A stretch of DNA of 64,000 nt from a bacterium (GCA_029933125.1 JAOZOU010000004.1:186001-250000); one strand, 5' to 3'. Counted from the stretch's first letter, positions 35,534 through 44,613 are shown. The notes: generated from the letters alone by a model not told the origin. Translations and numbers: made by a program.

Positions 35534-36567
35534 TCGAATTTCGTCGGGCAGCGATTCTTGCTGAAGGTAGTTTTGGAATCCTTACATCCAAAACTGCAGT
35601 CTGTCTGGTAAGGTACGTGCCTGATAAGGTCTGCTGCATTATTGATAGCAGCAAACGGGGAAAGCTCGTCGAAGATATTCTGGGCTTTGGAGGTGCTATT
35701 CCCATCGTTGGGTCAATTGAAGAGGCAATGGAACTGTCTCCTGATACTTTGCTTATTGGTATAGCTCCCAGGGGTGGTCTCTTGCCAGAGGAGTGGCGCC
35801 AGATCATCCTAAGGGCAATCGCCTTCCGGTTGAACATCATAAGTGGACTTCACACCATGCTTACGGAAGATCCCGAAATCAGGGAGGCAGCGAGGGGGAA
35901 AGGAGTCAGCATTTGGGACATAAGAAAGCCGATAATTCCTGACGGTGTATTGACAGGCAGGCTAGCCAAAAGGGATGGACGAGTGATTCTTACCGTCGGA
36001 TCAGACTCACGAACTGGCAAGATGACCGTTGGCTACGAACTTGTGAAGTACCTCGAGCTCAAAGGTATCAAGGCCGCGTTTGTTCCAACTGGCCAGACAG
36101 GTATCCTCTTGGGAGGCAATGGATATGTTATTGATAGGATTGCCGGTGATTTCATGTCGAGGGTTGTTGAAGATCTCACTTATGAAGCTCTCAAGACTGC
36201 GGATGTGGTTGTTGTTGAGGGACAGGGTTCTCTTGTTCATCCCGCCTATTCCGGAGTCGCCTTATCCATAATACATGGGTGCTATCCCGACGCCATGATT
36301 TTGTGCCATCAGCCTACACGGAAACACATAGAGGGTTATGGAGTTGAGATACCGCCTCTTGAAGACCTCATCACCCTGCACGAGACTATTGCGCGACCTG
36401 TGTTTGAATCCAAGGTTATTGCGATTGCCGTCAACACCTTTGATCTAACCGAAGTCGAAGCTCTTCACACAATAGAGACGATTCATTCCCAAACTCGACT
36501 CCCAACGGATGATGTAATTCGCTGGGGTTGGCAGAAGCTCTCTGCAGCCGTGGAGGCGATATTATGA
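35530..36567 (+). CDS. DUF1611 P-loop protein (possible DgcN-like acyltransferase)
   Basis: 345 aa, ATG 35530 overlapping the endopeptidase stop (ATGA). An N-terminal Rossmann-like part is followed by a P-loop domain with TVGSDSRTGKMTVGYELVKY, then FVPTGQTGILLGGNGY, VVVEGQGSLVHPAYSGVAL and ILCHQPTRKHIEGY, which together define DUF1611. As I recall, one characterised member (DgcN) acts with an enolase-superfamily partner in D-glutamate use through an N-acetyl intermediate. Here too the next gene is an enolase-superfamily epimerase. Exact reaction not proven for this member. Confidence 0.88.
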   Translation: MIEFRRAAILAEGSFGILTSKTAVCLVRYVPDKVCCIIDSSKRGKLVEDILGFGGAIPIVGSIEEAMELSPDTLLIGIAPRGGLLPEEWRQIILRAIAFRLNIISGLHTMLTEDPEIREAARGKGVSIWDIRKPIIPDGVLTGRLAKRDGRVILTVGSDSRTGKMTVGYELVKYLELKGIKAAFVPTGQTGILLGGNGYVIDRIAGDFMSRVVEDLTYEALKTADVVVVEGQGSLVHPAYSGVALSIIHGCYPDAMILCHQPTRKHIEGYGVEIPPLEDLITLHETIARPVFESKVIAIAVNTFDLTEVEALHTIETIHSQTRLPTDDVIRWGWQKLSAAVEAIL

Positions 36568-37577
36568 GAATTGAGGGAAAGATATATGACTTGGTTCTTG
36601 AAGTTCCCTTTGCCATCGCAAGGAATACCACATCCAGGCATTCGATCTGCATCGCTGAAATTCAATTTGAAGGCTTTGTTGGCTATGGAGAGGCTTCTCC
36701 ATCAGGCTACTACGGCGATAGTACTGAGAAGGCAATGCTTGCTATCAATGGAGCAGGTAAGCTTCTTGAGGATCCATTTGCCATGGAGAAGATAAGCCGT
36801 GCCTTATTAGAGAATTTCCCGGATAGTCCGTCTGGGAGAGCTGCAATAGAGATTGCCCTTTATGATCTCCTTGGTAAGGTTACCAATCAACCCGTGTACA
36901 GGCTTTTGGGACTGGCAGGTATGGATCCGCCCATGACGTCGTATACTGTTGGCGTAGAAGATGTGGCTATAGCGGAGCGGCGTCTGGAGGTCCTGCGGCA
37001 GTACCCAATTCTCAAGGTGAAGCTGGGTTTTGGAGATGAGCTGCGCCTGCTTGAGCTTTTAAGCAGCGAGACCAATGCAAGGTTGAGGGCCGATGCCAAC
37101 GAGGGCTGGCAACTCGATGAAGCGATAGAGAAAATAAACTCCTATGGCGAACGCTTTAATATCGAGTTCTTCGAACAGCCCTTACCCAAGAACCAAAGGG
37201 AGAACTATCGAAAGCTCAAGCGTGAAACCCGCGCAACGATAATTGTTGACGAAAGCGTCGTGACACCAAGCGATATTCTCGAGTGGGCAGATATAGTTGA
37301 TGGAATCAACATAAAGCTCATGAAATGTGGAGGTATAGCACAGGCACTCAAGATGATATGGACAGCAAAATCAGCAGGTCTCAAGGTCATGCTTGGTTGT
37401 ATGATTGAAAGTTCTGTGGGCATAACAGCGGCGGCTCATTTAGCTCCTCTTGTAGAGTATTGCGATCTCGATGGCAATCTTCTCATCACAAATGATCCCT
37501 TCACAGGCGTCAAAGCTGTTCGAGGCATCCTAGGCCTTCCTACGAGCCCCGGTTTGGGTGTGAAACCAACCATCTAA
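36564..37577 (+). CDS. Enolase-superfamily dipeptide (L-Ala-D/L-Glu) epimerase
   Basis: 337 aa from ATG 36564, with GGAGGCG upstream and an ATGA overlap with the DUF1611 stop; the frame opens earlier at TTG 36528. Catalytic features: the KxK pair in LKVKLGFG, metal ligands in RADANEGW, FEQPLP and IVDESV, and the second catalytic lysine in INIKLMKCGG, with IESSVG and DLDGNLL after it. These fit L-Ala-D/L-Glu epimerase (YkfB/YcjG) or the related N-acyl-glutamate racemase (DgcA). The NlpC/P60 neighbour favours murein dipeptides as substrate. Confidence 0.88.
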   Translation: MRIEGKIYDLVLEVPFAIARNTTSRHSICIAEIQFEGFVGYGEASPSGYYGDSTEKAMLAINGAGKLLEDPFAMEKISRALLENFPDSPSGRAAIEIALYDLLGKVTNQPVYRLLGLAGMDPPMTSYTVGVEDVAIAERRLEVLRQYPILKVKLGFGDELRLLELLSSETNARLRADANEGWQLDEAIEKINSYGERFNIEFFEQPLPKNQRENYRKLKRETRATIIVDESVVTPSDILEWADIVDGINIKLMKCGGIAQALKMIWTAKSAGLKVMLGCMIESSVGITAAAHLAPLVEYCDLDGNLLITNDPFTGVKAVRGILGLPTSPGLGVKPTI

Positions 37578-37685
37578 CAGGTCCCGACGTGTAAATTCTG
37601 CTAAAGAATGCAAACCCTCGGTCGATAGACACCTAGGAAACGTCAGTCAAGAGGTCCTGTATCTTTGTTGGAGGAGAGGTGTAAC

Positions 37686-40289
37686 ATGCGAAAACTTACT
37701 CCTATCTTTATGGTCGTATTGTGGCTCGCTTTCGCCTGTGGTCTCCAAGCGGGAACAACAGGGAAGATCGCAGGTATGGTAATTGATGCCGAAACCGGTG
37801 AGCCCCTCACTGCGGTAAACGTCACTGTCGAAGGTACGCATCTAGGTGGAATCAGCAACCTCGAAGGGCTTTATCACATCGTAAATGTTCCACCTGGTAC
37901 CTATTCAGTCAAGGCTTCAATGATGGGCTATCAGCCTCTTGTGGTTGATGGAGTTGTTGTCAATGCTGATTTCACAACAACAGTTGATTTCCAGCTTGAC
38001 CCCACAGTACTCGAGGTTGTTCCCGAAATTGTGGTTACAGCTGAGAGGCCGATGATAAGAAAAGACATGACTTCATCAATCAGCGTGGTTGAGCATGATG
38101 AAATATCCATGCTTCCCATTGAGTCGCCCTTCGACATAGTCAGCTTCCAGGCAGGTGCTGCGCTTGATCGCAGGGGTATCCATATCCGTGGAGGACGTGA
38201 GACTGAGATATCCTATGCCATCAACGGGGCGACAATTCTTGATCCTATTTTCTCGAGAGCTTCTGCGAGCTATGACGAATCTGCAATTCAAGAAATGGTC
38301 ATCCTGAGTGGGGGATTCACTCCAGAGTATGGAAATGCTCAATCAGGTATAGTGAATGTCATCACCAAAGAGGGTGGACCGACTTTCAAGGGAGAAGTTG
38401 AAAAGCAATTCTATCTTCCTCTTGAGACCCTTTGGCAGGCTGCTGACGATGCGAAGAAGTATGACACGGGTTACAATACAACCAAGCTTACCCTCAGCGG
38501 TCCAACCCCTTGGACAGATAAGCTGAGGTATTTCATCTCAGGTGAAACTTCCAAGTGGGACGATTGGGATCCCCATGTCTATGTTCTCCCCAATCAAGGT
38601 CGTGATCTCGATCAGGTCATCTGGAAGGTTACAGGCTTCCCTGGCCACAATGTCAAGCTCTTCAGTGAGGGACTTTTCTACTACACCAAGTTCAGGGTTT
38701 GGGATGCTCAGCGCCAGAAGATACCCGAGACCTTCCTTCAGTATAAGAGAAAAACACTTGTCAATCTCGTTGGCATGAGCCATATGGTAAGCCCGAGTAC
38801 ATATTATGATGTCTCCCTGTCGAGGTTTTCCACTTCCTATCATGTTGCTCAGCCAGGCAAGTGGTATGATATGAGCAAATCCCAGGAGTGGAACACCACT
38901 CCTGCCGAGGAAGGCGGTGGTGGCTTAGATCTTCAGCCAGAATATGATGAGGACAACTTCATCGTAGCTGGAGATAATCCCCTCTTTCATGACTCACAAT
39001 CCACTGTTTATGGTTTCAGGGCAAGCCTTACAAGCCAGGTGAATGAACACCATCAACTCAAGGTCGGTGGTGAGGTTGATCTCTACGACTCACGTCATCA
39101 GGAGGTCTATGCTCCAGCAGGTAACATCTACAGGAACGACTACAGGGTAACTCCAAGGTACTATGTTGGCTATCTACAGGATAAGATTGAGTACAGCGGG
39201 CTCATTGTAAACACAGGTCTTAGGCTGGATGTTTTTGATCCCAACTTTAAGTATCCTTCGGATCCAATCTATCCCTGGGATCCTTCAATACAGGTCCCTG
39301 GACCCGAGTGTGGAGGTCCGGACAATACCGAGCCTCCTCTTTGGAAGCTTAAAGACGCATCTGTTAAACTTCAGGTTAGCCCGCGTCTTGGTATTTCTCA
39401 CCCTGTCTCCGAGAGAACCGTGCTTCACTTCACCTATGGCCACTACTTCCAGGTTCCGGCTTTCCGCTATCTGTACACCAATACCAAGTACGACATGGGC
39501 GGGCATTGGCCGCTCATAGGTAACCCCAATCTTAAGCCGGAAAGAACCGTTTCCTACGAGGTTGGGCTTGAGCATCTGATTGCTGAGGACCTCATGATAG
39601 ACCTTACAGGTTTCTACAAGGACATTTATGATCTCATCTCAACTGTTGTGATAAATGATAGTCGTGATTCCGATACCCCACCCGATGCAACCGAGTACAC
39701 AACCTACCGTAATACAGACTGGGGCAATGCGAGAGGCTTCGAGGTCACACTTCAGAAGAAGTTCAGAGAGGACTGGATGGGAAGGCTCATCTATACTTTC
39801 ATGGTTGCAAAGGGTAGAAGCTCGGATGTTCTCGAGGGCTACAGAAATCGCTTTGAGGGGAATGTACCACCTTCCAAGGAATATTATCTGGATTGGGATA
39901 GAAGGCACAATATAGTTGTCGACCTGGGCTACGGCAGGCGCGACAACTGGTCAGTGAATGTTCTCGTCAAATATGCCTCAGGTTCACCATATACTCCTGT
40001 TGAAAATACCAGGTCCGCTCAACCCGAGCAGAATACCGCAAGATTCCCTTCAACGTCCGTGGTCAATCTCAAGCTCTCCAAGGATTTCAATCTCTTTAAC
40101 ATGAGGGAGCAGGTTTTCCTGCAGGTTGAAAATCTCTTCAACAAGCGCAACCTTGTTGCCTTCGATGATGACAATACCGATCTGATGCGTCACCTGAGAC
40201 TAACCGGTGAATATACCGGACCTTTCAATGATGTAACTGTCTATGGAGCACCGAGAGAGATAAAAGGAGGCATTAGAGTGCAGTTTTAG
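37686..40289 (+). CDS. TonB-dependent outer-membrane receptor with carboxypeptidase-like N-terminal domain (copy 2)
   Basis: 867 aa from ATG 37686, with GGAGGAGAGGTG upstream; TTG 37665 lies earlier in frame. Signal peptide about 1-22 (MVVLWLAFACGLQAG). Carboxypeptidase-like domain about 24-108 (GEPLTAVNVTVEGTHLGGIS; NVPPGTYSVKASMMGYQP), plug about 125-240 (IHIRGGRETEISYAINGA; GFTPEYGNAQSGIVNVITKE), barrel to a C-terminal Phe (GIRVQF). Same domain order as the receptor at 17914 but strongly diverged, so not a recent duplication. The 108-base gap upstream holds no promoter I can defend. Confidence 0.9.
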   Translation: MRKLTPIFMVVLWLAFACGLQAGTTGKIAGMVIDAETGEPLTAVNVTVEGTHLGGISNLEGLYHIVNVPPGTYSVKASMMGYQPLVVDGVVVNADFTTTVDFQLDPTVLEVVPEIVVTAERPMIRKDMTSSISVVEHDEISMLPIESPFDIVSFQAGAALDRRGIHIRGGRETEISYAINGATILDPIFSRASASYDESAIQEMVILSGGFTPEYGNAQSGIVNVITKEGGPTFKGEVEKQFYLPLETLWQAADDAKKYDTGYNTTKLTLSGPTPWTDKLRYFISGETSKWDDWDPHVYVLPNQGRDLDQVIWKVTGFPGHNVKLFSEGLFYYTKFRVWDAQRQKIPETFLQYKRKTLVNLVGMSHMVSPSTYYDVSLSRFSTSYHVAQPGKWYDMSKSQEWNTTPAEEGGGGLDLQPEYDEDNFIVAGDNPLFHDSQSTVYGFRASLTSQVNEHHQLKVGGEVDLYDSRHQEVYAPAGNIYRNDYRVTPRYYVGYLQDKIEYSGLIVNTGLRLDVFDPNFKYPSDPIYPWDPSIQVPGPECGGPDNTEPPLWKLKDASVKLQVSPRLGISHPVSERTVLHFTYGHYFQVPAFRYLYTNTKYDMGGHWPLIGNPNLKPERTVSYEVGLEHLIAEDLMIDLTGFYKDIYDLISTVVINDSRDSDTPPDATEYTTYRNTDWGNARGFEVTLQKKFREDWMGRLIYTFMVAKGRSSDVLEGYRNRFEGNVPPSKEYYLDWDRRHNIVVDLGYGRRDNWSVNVLVKYASGSPYTPVENTRSAQPEQNTARFPSTSVVNLKLSKDFNLFNMREQVFLQVENLFNKRNLVAFDDDNTDLMRHLRLTGEYTGPFNDVTVYGAPREIKGGIRVQF

Positions 40290-40304
40290 GACTGGAGGTT
40301 GGAA

Positions 40305-42191
40305 ATGAGAGCAATATGTGCCTATTTGATTATTATCTCAGTGCTGAGTGTTTCGACAACTGCCTTAGCCTGGGATGCGGACGCAGTCTCTAAGTTTGGC
40401 CCCCCGACATCGCAAAACCGCGAACGCGCCCTTGCCGCCGCTCCCTGTATTTCAGCTACTTCGAGATACACCATAGGTGACCTTTGGTTTCCCCAGATCT
40501 ACACAGTTGGCTTGTGCCTCTACACGGGTTACTATCCTGGGTCATCTAATAACATGCAGATTTTTCAGACGGGCCCATGGATGGGGGGCTATGCCGAGGA
40601 TGGCGGAGGTGAACCCTGGACAGCGATCGGAACATTCGATCAGCTTGACTTCCTCATGTATGACAGCATCTGCAGCGGATTCAATGTCTCAGAACCAGGG
40701 CAGAGCTCTGTCGATGTGGAAAGCACCTTCGATACTGCCTATTCACCACGCGATCTTGGCGTGGTTGTCACTCTTCGCTACATGATGTGGGACGATCCGA
40801 GGCTTGACGACTGTATCGTCATAAAGGCTGGAATTAAGTTCAGAAAGGCTATTGAGGATTTCTGGTTTGGATGGATGTCTGACTGTGACATCGGCAACAA
40901 TGATTTGCCTGACTACTACTACGATGATCTCGTTGGCTATGATGAGACGAGAGGCGTTGCCTACATGTATGACGATGACGGTGACCCAGCAATTGCTACA
41001 GATGCTAAGAGCAAATTGCTTTCCTCGGCACATGTCGGACAGGTTCTTCTGTCCGCACCGCCTCCCGGTGGAAGCATACATGTGCCACCTGCAACCAATG
41101 TTTCCTGGGAGACATTTGCATGGTGGGACTGGAATAATGATGTGACAGGTGATGCGGCTGCCTACGAAAGAATGTGCCGGGGAACGATTAGCCCATATCC
41201 GCCCGAGGTACCCTTCGATTACAGGATGATGACCGCTGTTGGTCCTTACGATGTCGAAGCCGGTGATTCAGCAACATTCTACATCGCACTCGTTTTTGGA
41301 GAAGGTCTCGATGCCGAATACTGGGCACGCCGGAGCAAGATAGGTGGCGAGGTTTCCGACATGGGCTCACTGATCGAGCATGTTGAGAACATCAAAGATT
41401 TCTTTGCCTCCGGTCTTGTACTTGCTGATCCGGCGCCTCATCCGCCGATTCTTGAGGATCCACGCCTCAACGGAAGAAAGGCGACCCTGAGCTGGGAATC
41501 GGTTTCTGAAGAGGATGACGACTTCGCAGGCTACAGAGTGTATCGAAGCCTTGTCTCGAATGTTGGGCCTTGGGATCTTCTCGCTGACTTTGCTGGTAGA
41601 CCTTTTGTTCACACCTATGAAGATACACTAAGAATTGGATTCCCAACTTTCTACCTTGTCACAGCATATGATTTGGGTGGAAACGAATCCAATAAGGGCA
41701 GTGCTGTAACAAAGACCCTCGGAGGAATCTATGCTACCACTGTGCCTTCAGACTATGAGGGTGACTGTGAAAGTCTTTGCGAGGATCAGTGCCAGGATTG
41801 TCAGGAATGCTATGATCAATGCCTTGAGAAATGTATGCAGGCAAAGCGAGCAGCAGCCCTTGACAAAATCCTGGTAGCACCTAACCCCTACAGAGGAAGC
41901 GCAGATTGGGAAAGGCTTGATTACGAGGGGCGTATTGCGTTCTACAATCTCCCCAGGCGTTGCACAATTTATATCTACACGATAACTGGTGAACTCGTTG
42001 ACGTCGTATATCACAACATGCCTGGTGATGATACACCCGATCCTGAGGAAAGTGAAACAGGTGGTGAAAGGTGGGACATGATTACCTCAAATGGGCAATC
42101 GATTGCCAGTGGCATATACATCTATCGAGTTACAAGTCCAGAATATGGTGAGAAAATCGGTAAGTTTGCGGTCATAAGAGGTGAACGCTAA
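40305..42191 (+). CDS. Secreted protein with seven-cysteine helical segment and FlgD-like C-terminal domain (triplet 2)
   Basis: 628 aa from ATG 40305 (GGAGG 6 bases upstream; TTG 40299 alternative). Signal peptide about 1-24 (IIISVLSVSTTALA). The middle has a fibronectin-like domain (FAGYRVYRSLVSNVGPWDLL). Residues 488-510 hold seven cysteines spaced 3,3,2,2,3,3 residues apart, just before the C-terminal domain (ILVAPNPYRGSADWERLDYE; CTIYIYTITGELVDVVYHN; IASGIYIYRVTS). The C-terminal domain resembles FlgD Ig-like or type IX sorting domains. It is the position equivalent of the 20640 gene in triplet 1, but lacks that protein's Asp-rich loops. Confidence 0.75.
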   Translation: MRAICAYLIIISVLSVSTTALAWDADAVSKFGPPTSQNRERALAAAPCISATSRYTIGDLWFPQIYTVGLCLYTGYYPGSSNNMQIFQTGPWMGGYAEDGGGEPWTAIGTFDQLDFLMYDSICSGFNVSEPGQSSVDVESTFDTAYSPRDLGVVVTLRYMMWDDPRLDDCIVIKAGIKFRKAIEDFWFGWMSDCDIGNNDLPDYYYDDLVGYDETRGVAYMYDDDGDPAIATDAKSKLLSSAHVGQVLLSAPPPGGSIHVPPATNVSWETFAWWDWNNDVTGDAAAYERMCRGTISPYPPEVPFDYRMMTAVGPYDVEAGDSATFYIALVFGEGLDAEYWARRSKIGGEVSDMGSLIEHVENIKDFFASGLVLADPAPHPPILEDPRLNGRKATLSWESVSEEDDDFAGYRVYRSLVSNVGPWDLLADFAGRPFVHTYEDTLRIGFPTFYLVTAYDLGGNESNKGSAVTKTLGGIYATTVPSDYEGDCESLCEDQCQDCQECYDQCLEKCMQAKRAAALDKILVAPNPYRGSADWERLDYEGRIAFYNLPRRCTIYIYTITGELVDVVYHNMPGDDTPDPEESETGGERWDMITSNGQSIASGIYIYRVTSPEYGEKIGKFAVIRGER

Positions 42192-42212
42192 TCTCGGTTA
42201 GGAGGTTGGATC

Positions 42213-43196
42213 ATGAGACTTAAGCTTGTTCTGGGCGCAGTCCTGATTTTGATTTTGGCGACATGCGTCTTCGGGATGCAGAACAAGGTTGGCACAGCCG
42301 GCGCGCTCTTTCTCAAGATTGGCATGGATGTCAGAGCGGCTGCAATGGGAGAGGCAAGTGGAGCACTTGTTGGAGACGCCTCGTGTGCATTTGGTAATCC
42401 CGCTGGCCTTGCAGGTATTGCCACTAAACAGATATTCATCACCGACACCGAATGGATTGCTGATATAAGGCTTCTTGGGGGAGCTTATGCCTTTCCTTTT
42501 GGCCTCTCAAGTGTGATTGCTTTGAGCGGCGTTTGTGTTGACTACGGTTCGATGCCTATGGTTAGAGAGGCTGAGGCTGACGCTGTGGTTGAGACCTTCA
42601 ATCCCAAAGATATTGCTGTCGGGATCTCCTATGCCAGAAGATGGACAAATCGCCTTCTTGTCGGAGGTTCGGCCAAATACATCGATCAGGCTATAGCTGA
42701 TTATCACTCCCGGGGCATTGCCTTTGACTTCGGCACCATCTACTACACTGGTTTCAGAACGTTAAGACTTGCCATGTCCACAAGCAACTTTGGACCTGAT
42801 ATGAAGTTTGATGGGACCTACATTGACAAGTATTACATCGGGACAGCATATGTGGAAACGCAGAAGGAATTCGGTACCTACGATCTTCCGCTAAACTTCA
42901 GGATTGCCCTTGCATACGATTTCGATATATCGTCTGGCTCAAAAGTCACAGTTGCTCTTGACGCAACTCATCCTAACGACTATTCGGAAAGATTGCACTT
43001 TGGGGCTGAATATTCCTGGGATGGAACATTCTTCCTGAGAAGTGGATACACTGTCAATGCTGAGGAGATGGGCTTCTCCGCCGGCTGTGGTGCGAAGATT
43101 TCCACATCCATGGGCGCTGCAAGCTTCGATTACGCCTACACTGATTTCGGAGTCTTCGATGGTGTCCATCACTTTGCTTTAGGGATTTGCTTCTAA
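42213..43196 (+). CDS. PorV/PorQ-family outer-membrane beta-barrel (triplet 2)
   Basis: 327 aa, ATG 42213 after AGGAGGTTGG. Signal peptide about 1-20 (LVLGAVLILILATCVFG). Family segment VGTAGALFLKIGMDVRAAAM then FGNPAGLAGI, followed by FadL-like strands and a C-terminal Phe. Same role class as the 22805 gene. A strong GC-rich hairpin follows the stop. Confidence 0.88.
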   Translation: MRLKLVLGAVLILILATCVFGMQNKVGTAGALFLKIGMDVRAAAMGEASGALVGDASCAFGNPAGLAGIATKQIFITDTEWIADIRLLGGAYAFPFGLSSVIALSGVCVDYGSMPMVREAEADAVVETFNPKDIAVGISYARRWTNRLLVGGSAKYIDQAIADYHSRGIAFDFGTIYYTGFRTLRLAMSTSNFGPDMKFDGTYIDKYYIGTAYVETQKEFGTYDLPLNFRIALAYDFDISSGSKVTVALDATHPNDYSERLHFGAEYSWDGTFFLRSGYTVNAEEMGFSAGCGAKISTSMGAASFDYAYTDFGVFDGVHHFALGICF

Positions 43197-43199
43197 CGG

Positions 43200-43228
43200 T
43201 GTGGGGCGTCTCACAGGGGCGCCCCACA
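43200..43228 (+). terminator. GC-rich hairpin after the second triplet
   Basis: TGTGGGGCG (43200-43208) pairs perfectly with CGCCCCACA (43220-43228), extended by a G-U and a C-G pair to a 7-base loop. No T-run follows, so it may be a factor-dependent terminator or an mRNA 3'-end stabiliser rather than a classic intrinsic terminator. Confidence 0.55.
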
Positions 43229-43257
43229 AATTCTCTCCCACCGCTTAACTCTCGTGC

Positions 43258-43286
43258 TTGACTCGCTTGCTGTAGTATGGTAGTAG
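43258..43286 (+). promoter_or_regulatory. Weak candidate promoter for hdrC-hdrB-lpdA
   Basis: TTGACT at 43258-43263 and TAGTAG at 43281-43286 with a 17-base spacer. The -35 is good and the -10 is poor. It lies between the hairpin and the GAGAGGAGGGG ribosome-binding site of hdrC. Confidence 0.35.
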
Positions 43287-43304
43287 TCTCGAGAGGAGGG
43301 GTTT

Positions 43305-43769
43305 ATGTATGTTTTGAGGCACGGGCAGAATCCACTCTATCAGGCTGTCAGACTTGGTCTGCCGAATCTATGCTATACCTGTGGCATATGTGTTGGGGAT
43401 TGCCCTGCTGCGCGTTTCTCTGATGACTTCAATCCACGTCAGATATTCCTGAGAGTATCCCTTGGTATTGCTGATGGCCTCATTGCGGAACAATCCCCAA
43501 TCTGGAAGTGCACAACTTGCTACACATGTGCTGAAAGATGTCCTGCTGGAGTCAAGCCTGTTGAGGTCATCATTGCCCTGAGGAATATGTGCTTCCAGGA
43601 GGGTATCGTTCCTCATCAGGTAAGCAAGATCCACCAGGCGGTTGTTACAAAGGGGATTGTAAGTGCCCTAACTGAAACCATTTTGAGGCGTCGCCGAGAG
43701 TTAGGCTTACCTGAGGTTAGTGAAGACTTAGGCGCTATAGTAAAGAGTGTGATCGGTGAGGATGGTTGA
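43305..43769 (+). CDS. hdrC: HdrC-like iron-sulfur protein (heterodisulfide reductase subunit C family)
   Basis: 154 aa. Two 4Fe-4S motifs: Cys23, 26, 29, 33 (CYTCGICVGDC) and Cys69, 72, 75, 79 (CTTCYTCAERC), each followed by Pro as in HdrC. It passes electrons to the HdrB-like partner encoded next, which it overlaps by 8 bases. There is no HdrA flavoprotein in the window. Without methanogenesis genes, the pair more likely works in a bacterial HdrBC-type redox module of unknown substrate. Confidence 0.88.
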   Translation: MYVLRHGQNPLYQAVRLGLPNLCYTCGICVGDCPAARFSDDFNPRQIFLRVSLGIADGLIAEQSPIWKCTTCYTCAERCPAGVKPVEVIIALRNMCFQEGIVPHQVSKIHQAVVTKGIVSALTETILRRRRELGLPEVSEDLGAIVKSVIGEDG

Positions 43770-44613
43770 AAAGAGATACAAGTTCTTTCCGGGATGCCTT
43801 GCACGTGTCAAGCTGCCTCACATTGAGAAGTCAGTAAGGACAGTGCTCGAAGCAGTTAGGGTCGAGCTGGTTGATGTTAATGAGTTCACGTGCTGTCCGG
43901 ACCCCGTTGTCTTTAGATCTGCATCAAGGCTAGAGTGGTTGCTTCTTGCAGGTCATAACCTCTCACTCGACGGGGGGGATCCGATTTTGACCCTGTGCCC
44001 TGGGTGCGCATCATCCCTGGCTGAGGCCTCCTTTGTTTTGAAAAATGAGATGGAAACAGCACGTCGTGTCACAGAAGCTCTTAAGTTGAACCATGAATTC
44101 ATAATCCCACAGGTGAGTCATTTCTTGAAAGTACTCGCTGGCGAGGAAATCCTTGAGAGCATAAAGGGGATGGTTAAGCGCGATCTAAGTGGTTTGAGGG
44201 TTGCAACCCATTATGGCTGCCATCTTGTGAGACCGTCTTTTGCTGTTGGTTTTGACGATCCTGAAAAGCCAAAATCACTCGATGACGTAGTTGCTGCAAC
44301 TGGTGCTATGGTGGTAGAATACGAGGACAAGATGCTTTGCTGTGGGCGTCCTGCAATAGACGAAGAGACTTCAAGAGCGATCCTGGAACACAAGTTGGAA
44401 TGTCTTAGGGATGCGAGCTGTGACATCCTTGTGGTTGCCTGCCCATTCTGCTTTGAGCAATTTGACCTTGGGCAAGTAGTTCTTGCAAGAAAGAAGGGCA
44501 GGGATTACAATCTACCTATTCTCTATGTAAGCCAGCTCATAGAAATTGGAATGGGTATGAGTGGAGAAGCGAGCTGGAAATACCATCGCATTAAACCTCA
44601 TAAATTACTTTAA
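43762..44613 (+). CDS. hdrB: HdrB-like CCG-domain protein (heterodisulfide reductase subunit B family)
   Basis: 283 aa from ATG 43762 (GTG 43756 alternative). Two CCG-domain repeats bind the noncubane 4Fe-4S clusters of HdrB. The first is FFPGC, then FTCCPDP and LCPGC. The second is THYGCHL, LCCGRP and ACPFC. Both sets are complete. Stop is 5 bases before the dihydrolipoyl dehydrogenase start, so HdrC, HdrB and Lpd form one unit. The physiological disulfide is unknown. Confidence 0.88.
   Translation: MVEKRYKFFPGCLARVKLPHIEKSVRTVLEAVRVELVDVNEFTCCPDPVVFRSASRLEWLLLAGHNLSLDGGDPILTLCPGCASSLAEASFVLKNEMETARRVTEALKLNHEFIIPQVSHFLKVLAGEEILESIKGMVKRDLSGLRVATHYGCHLVRPSFAVGFDDPEKPKSLDDVVAATGAMVVEYEDKMLCCGRPAIDEETSRAILEHKLECLRDASCDILVVACPFCFEQFDLGQVVLARKKGRDYNLPILYVSQLIEIGMGMSGEASWKYHRIKPHKLL

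Noticed and set aside
37578-37685. Promoter before the second receptor triplet
   Set aside because: TATCTT and TAAATT occur but no acceptable -35 is placed 16-18 bases upstream.
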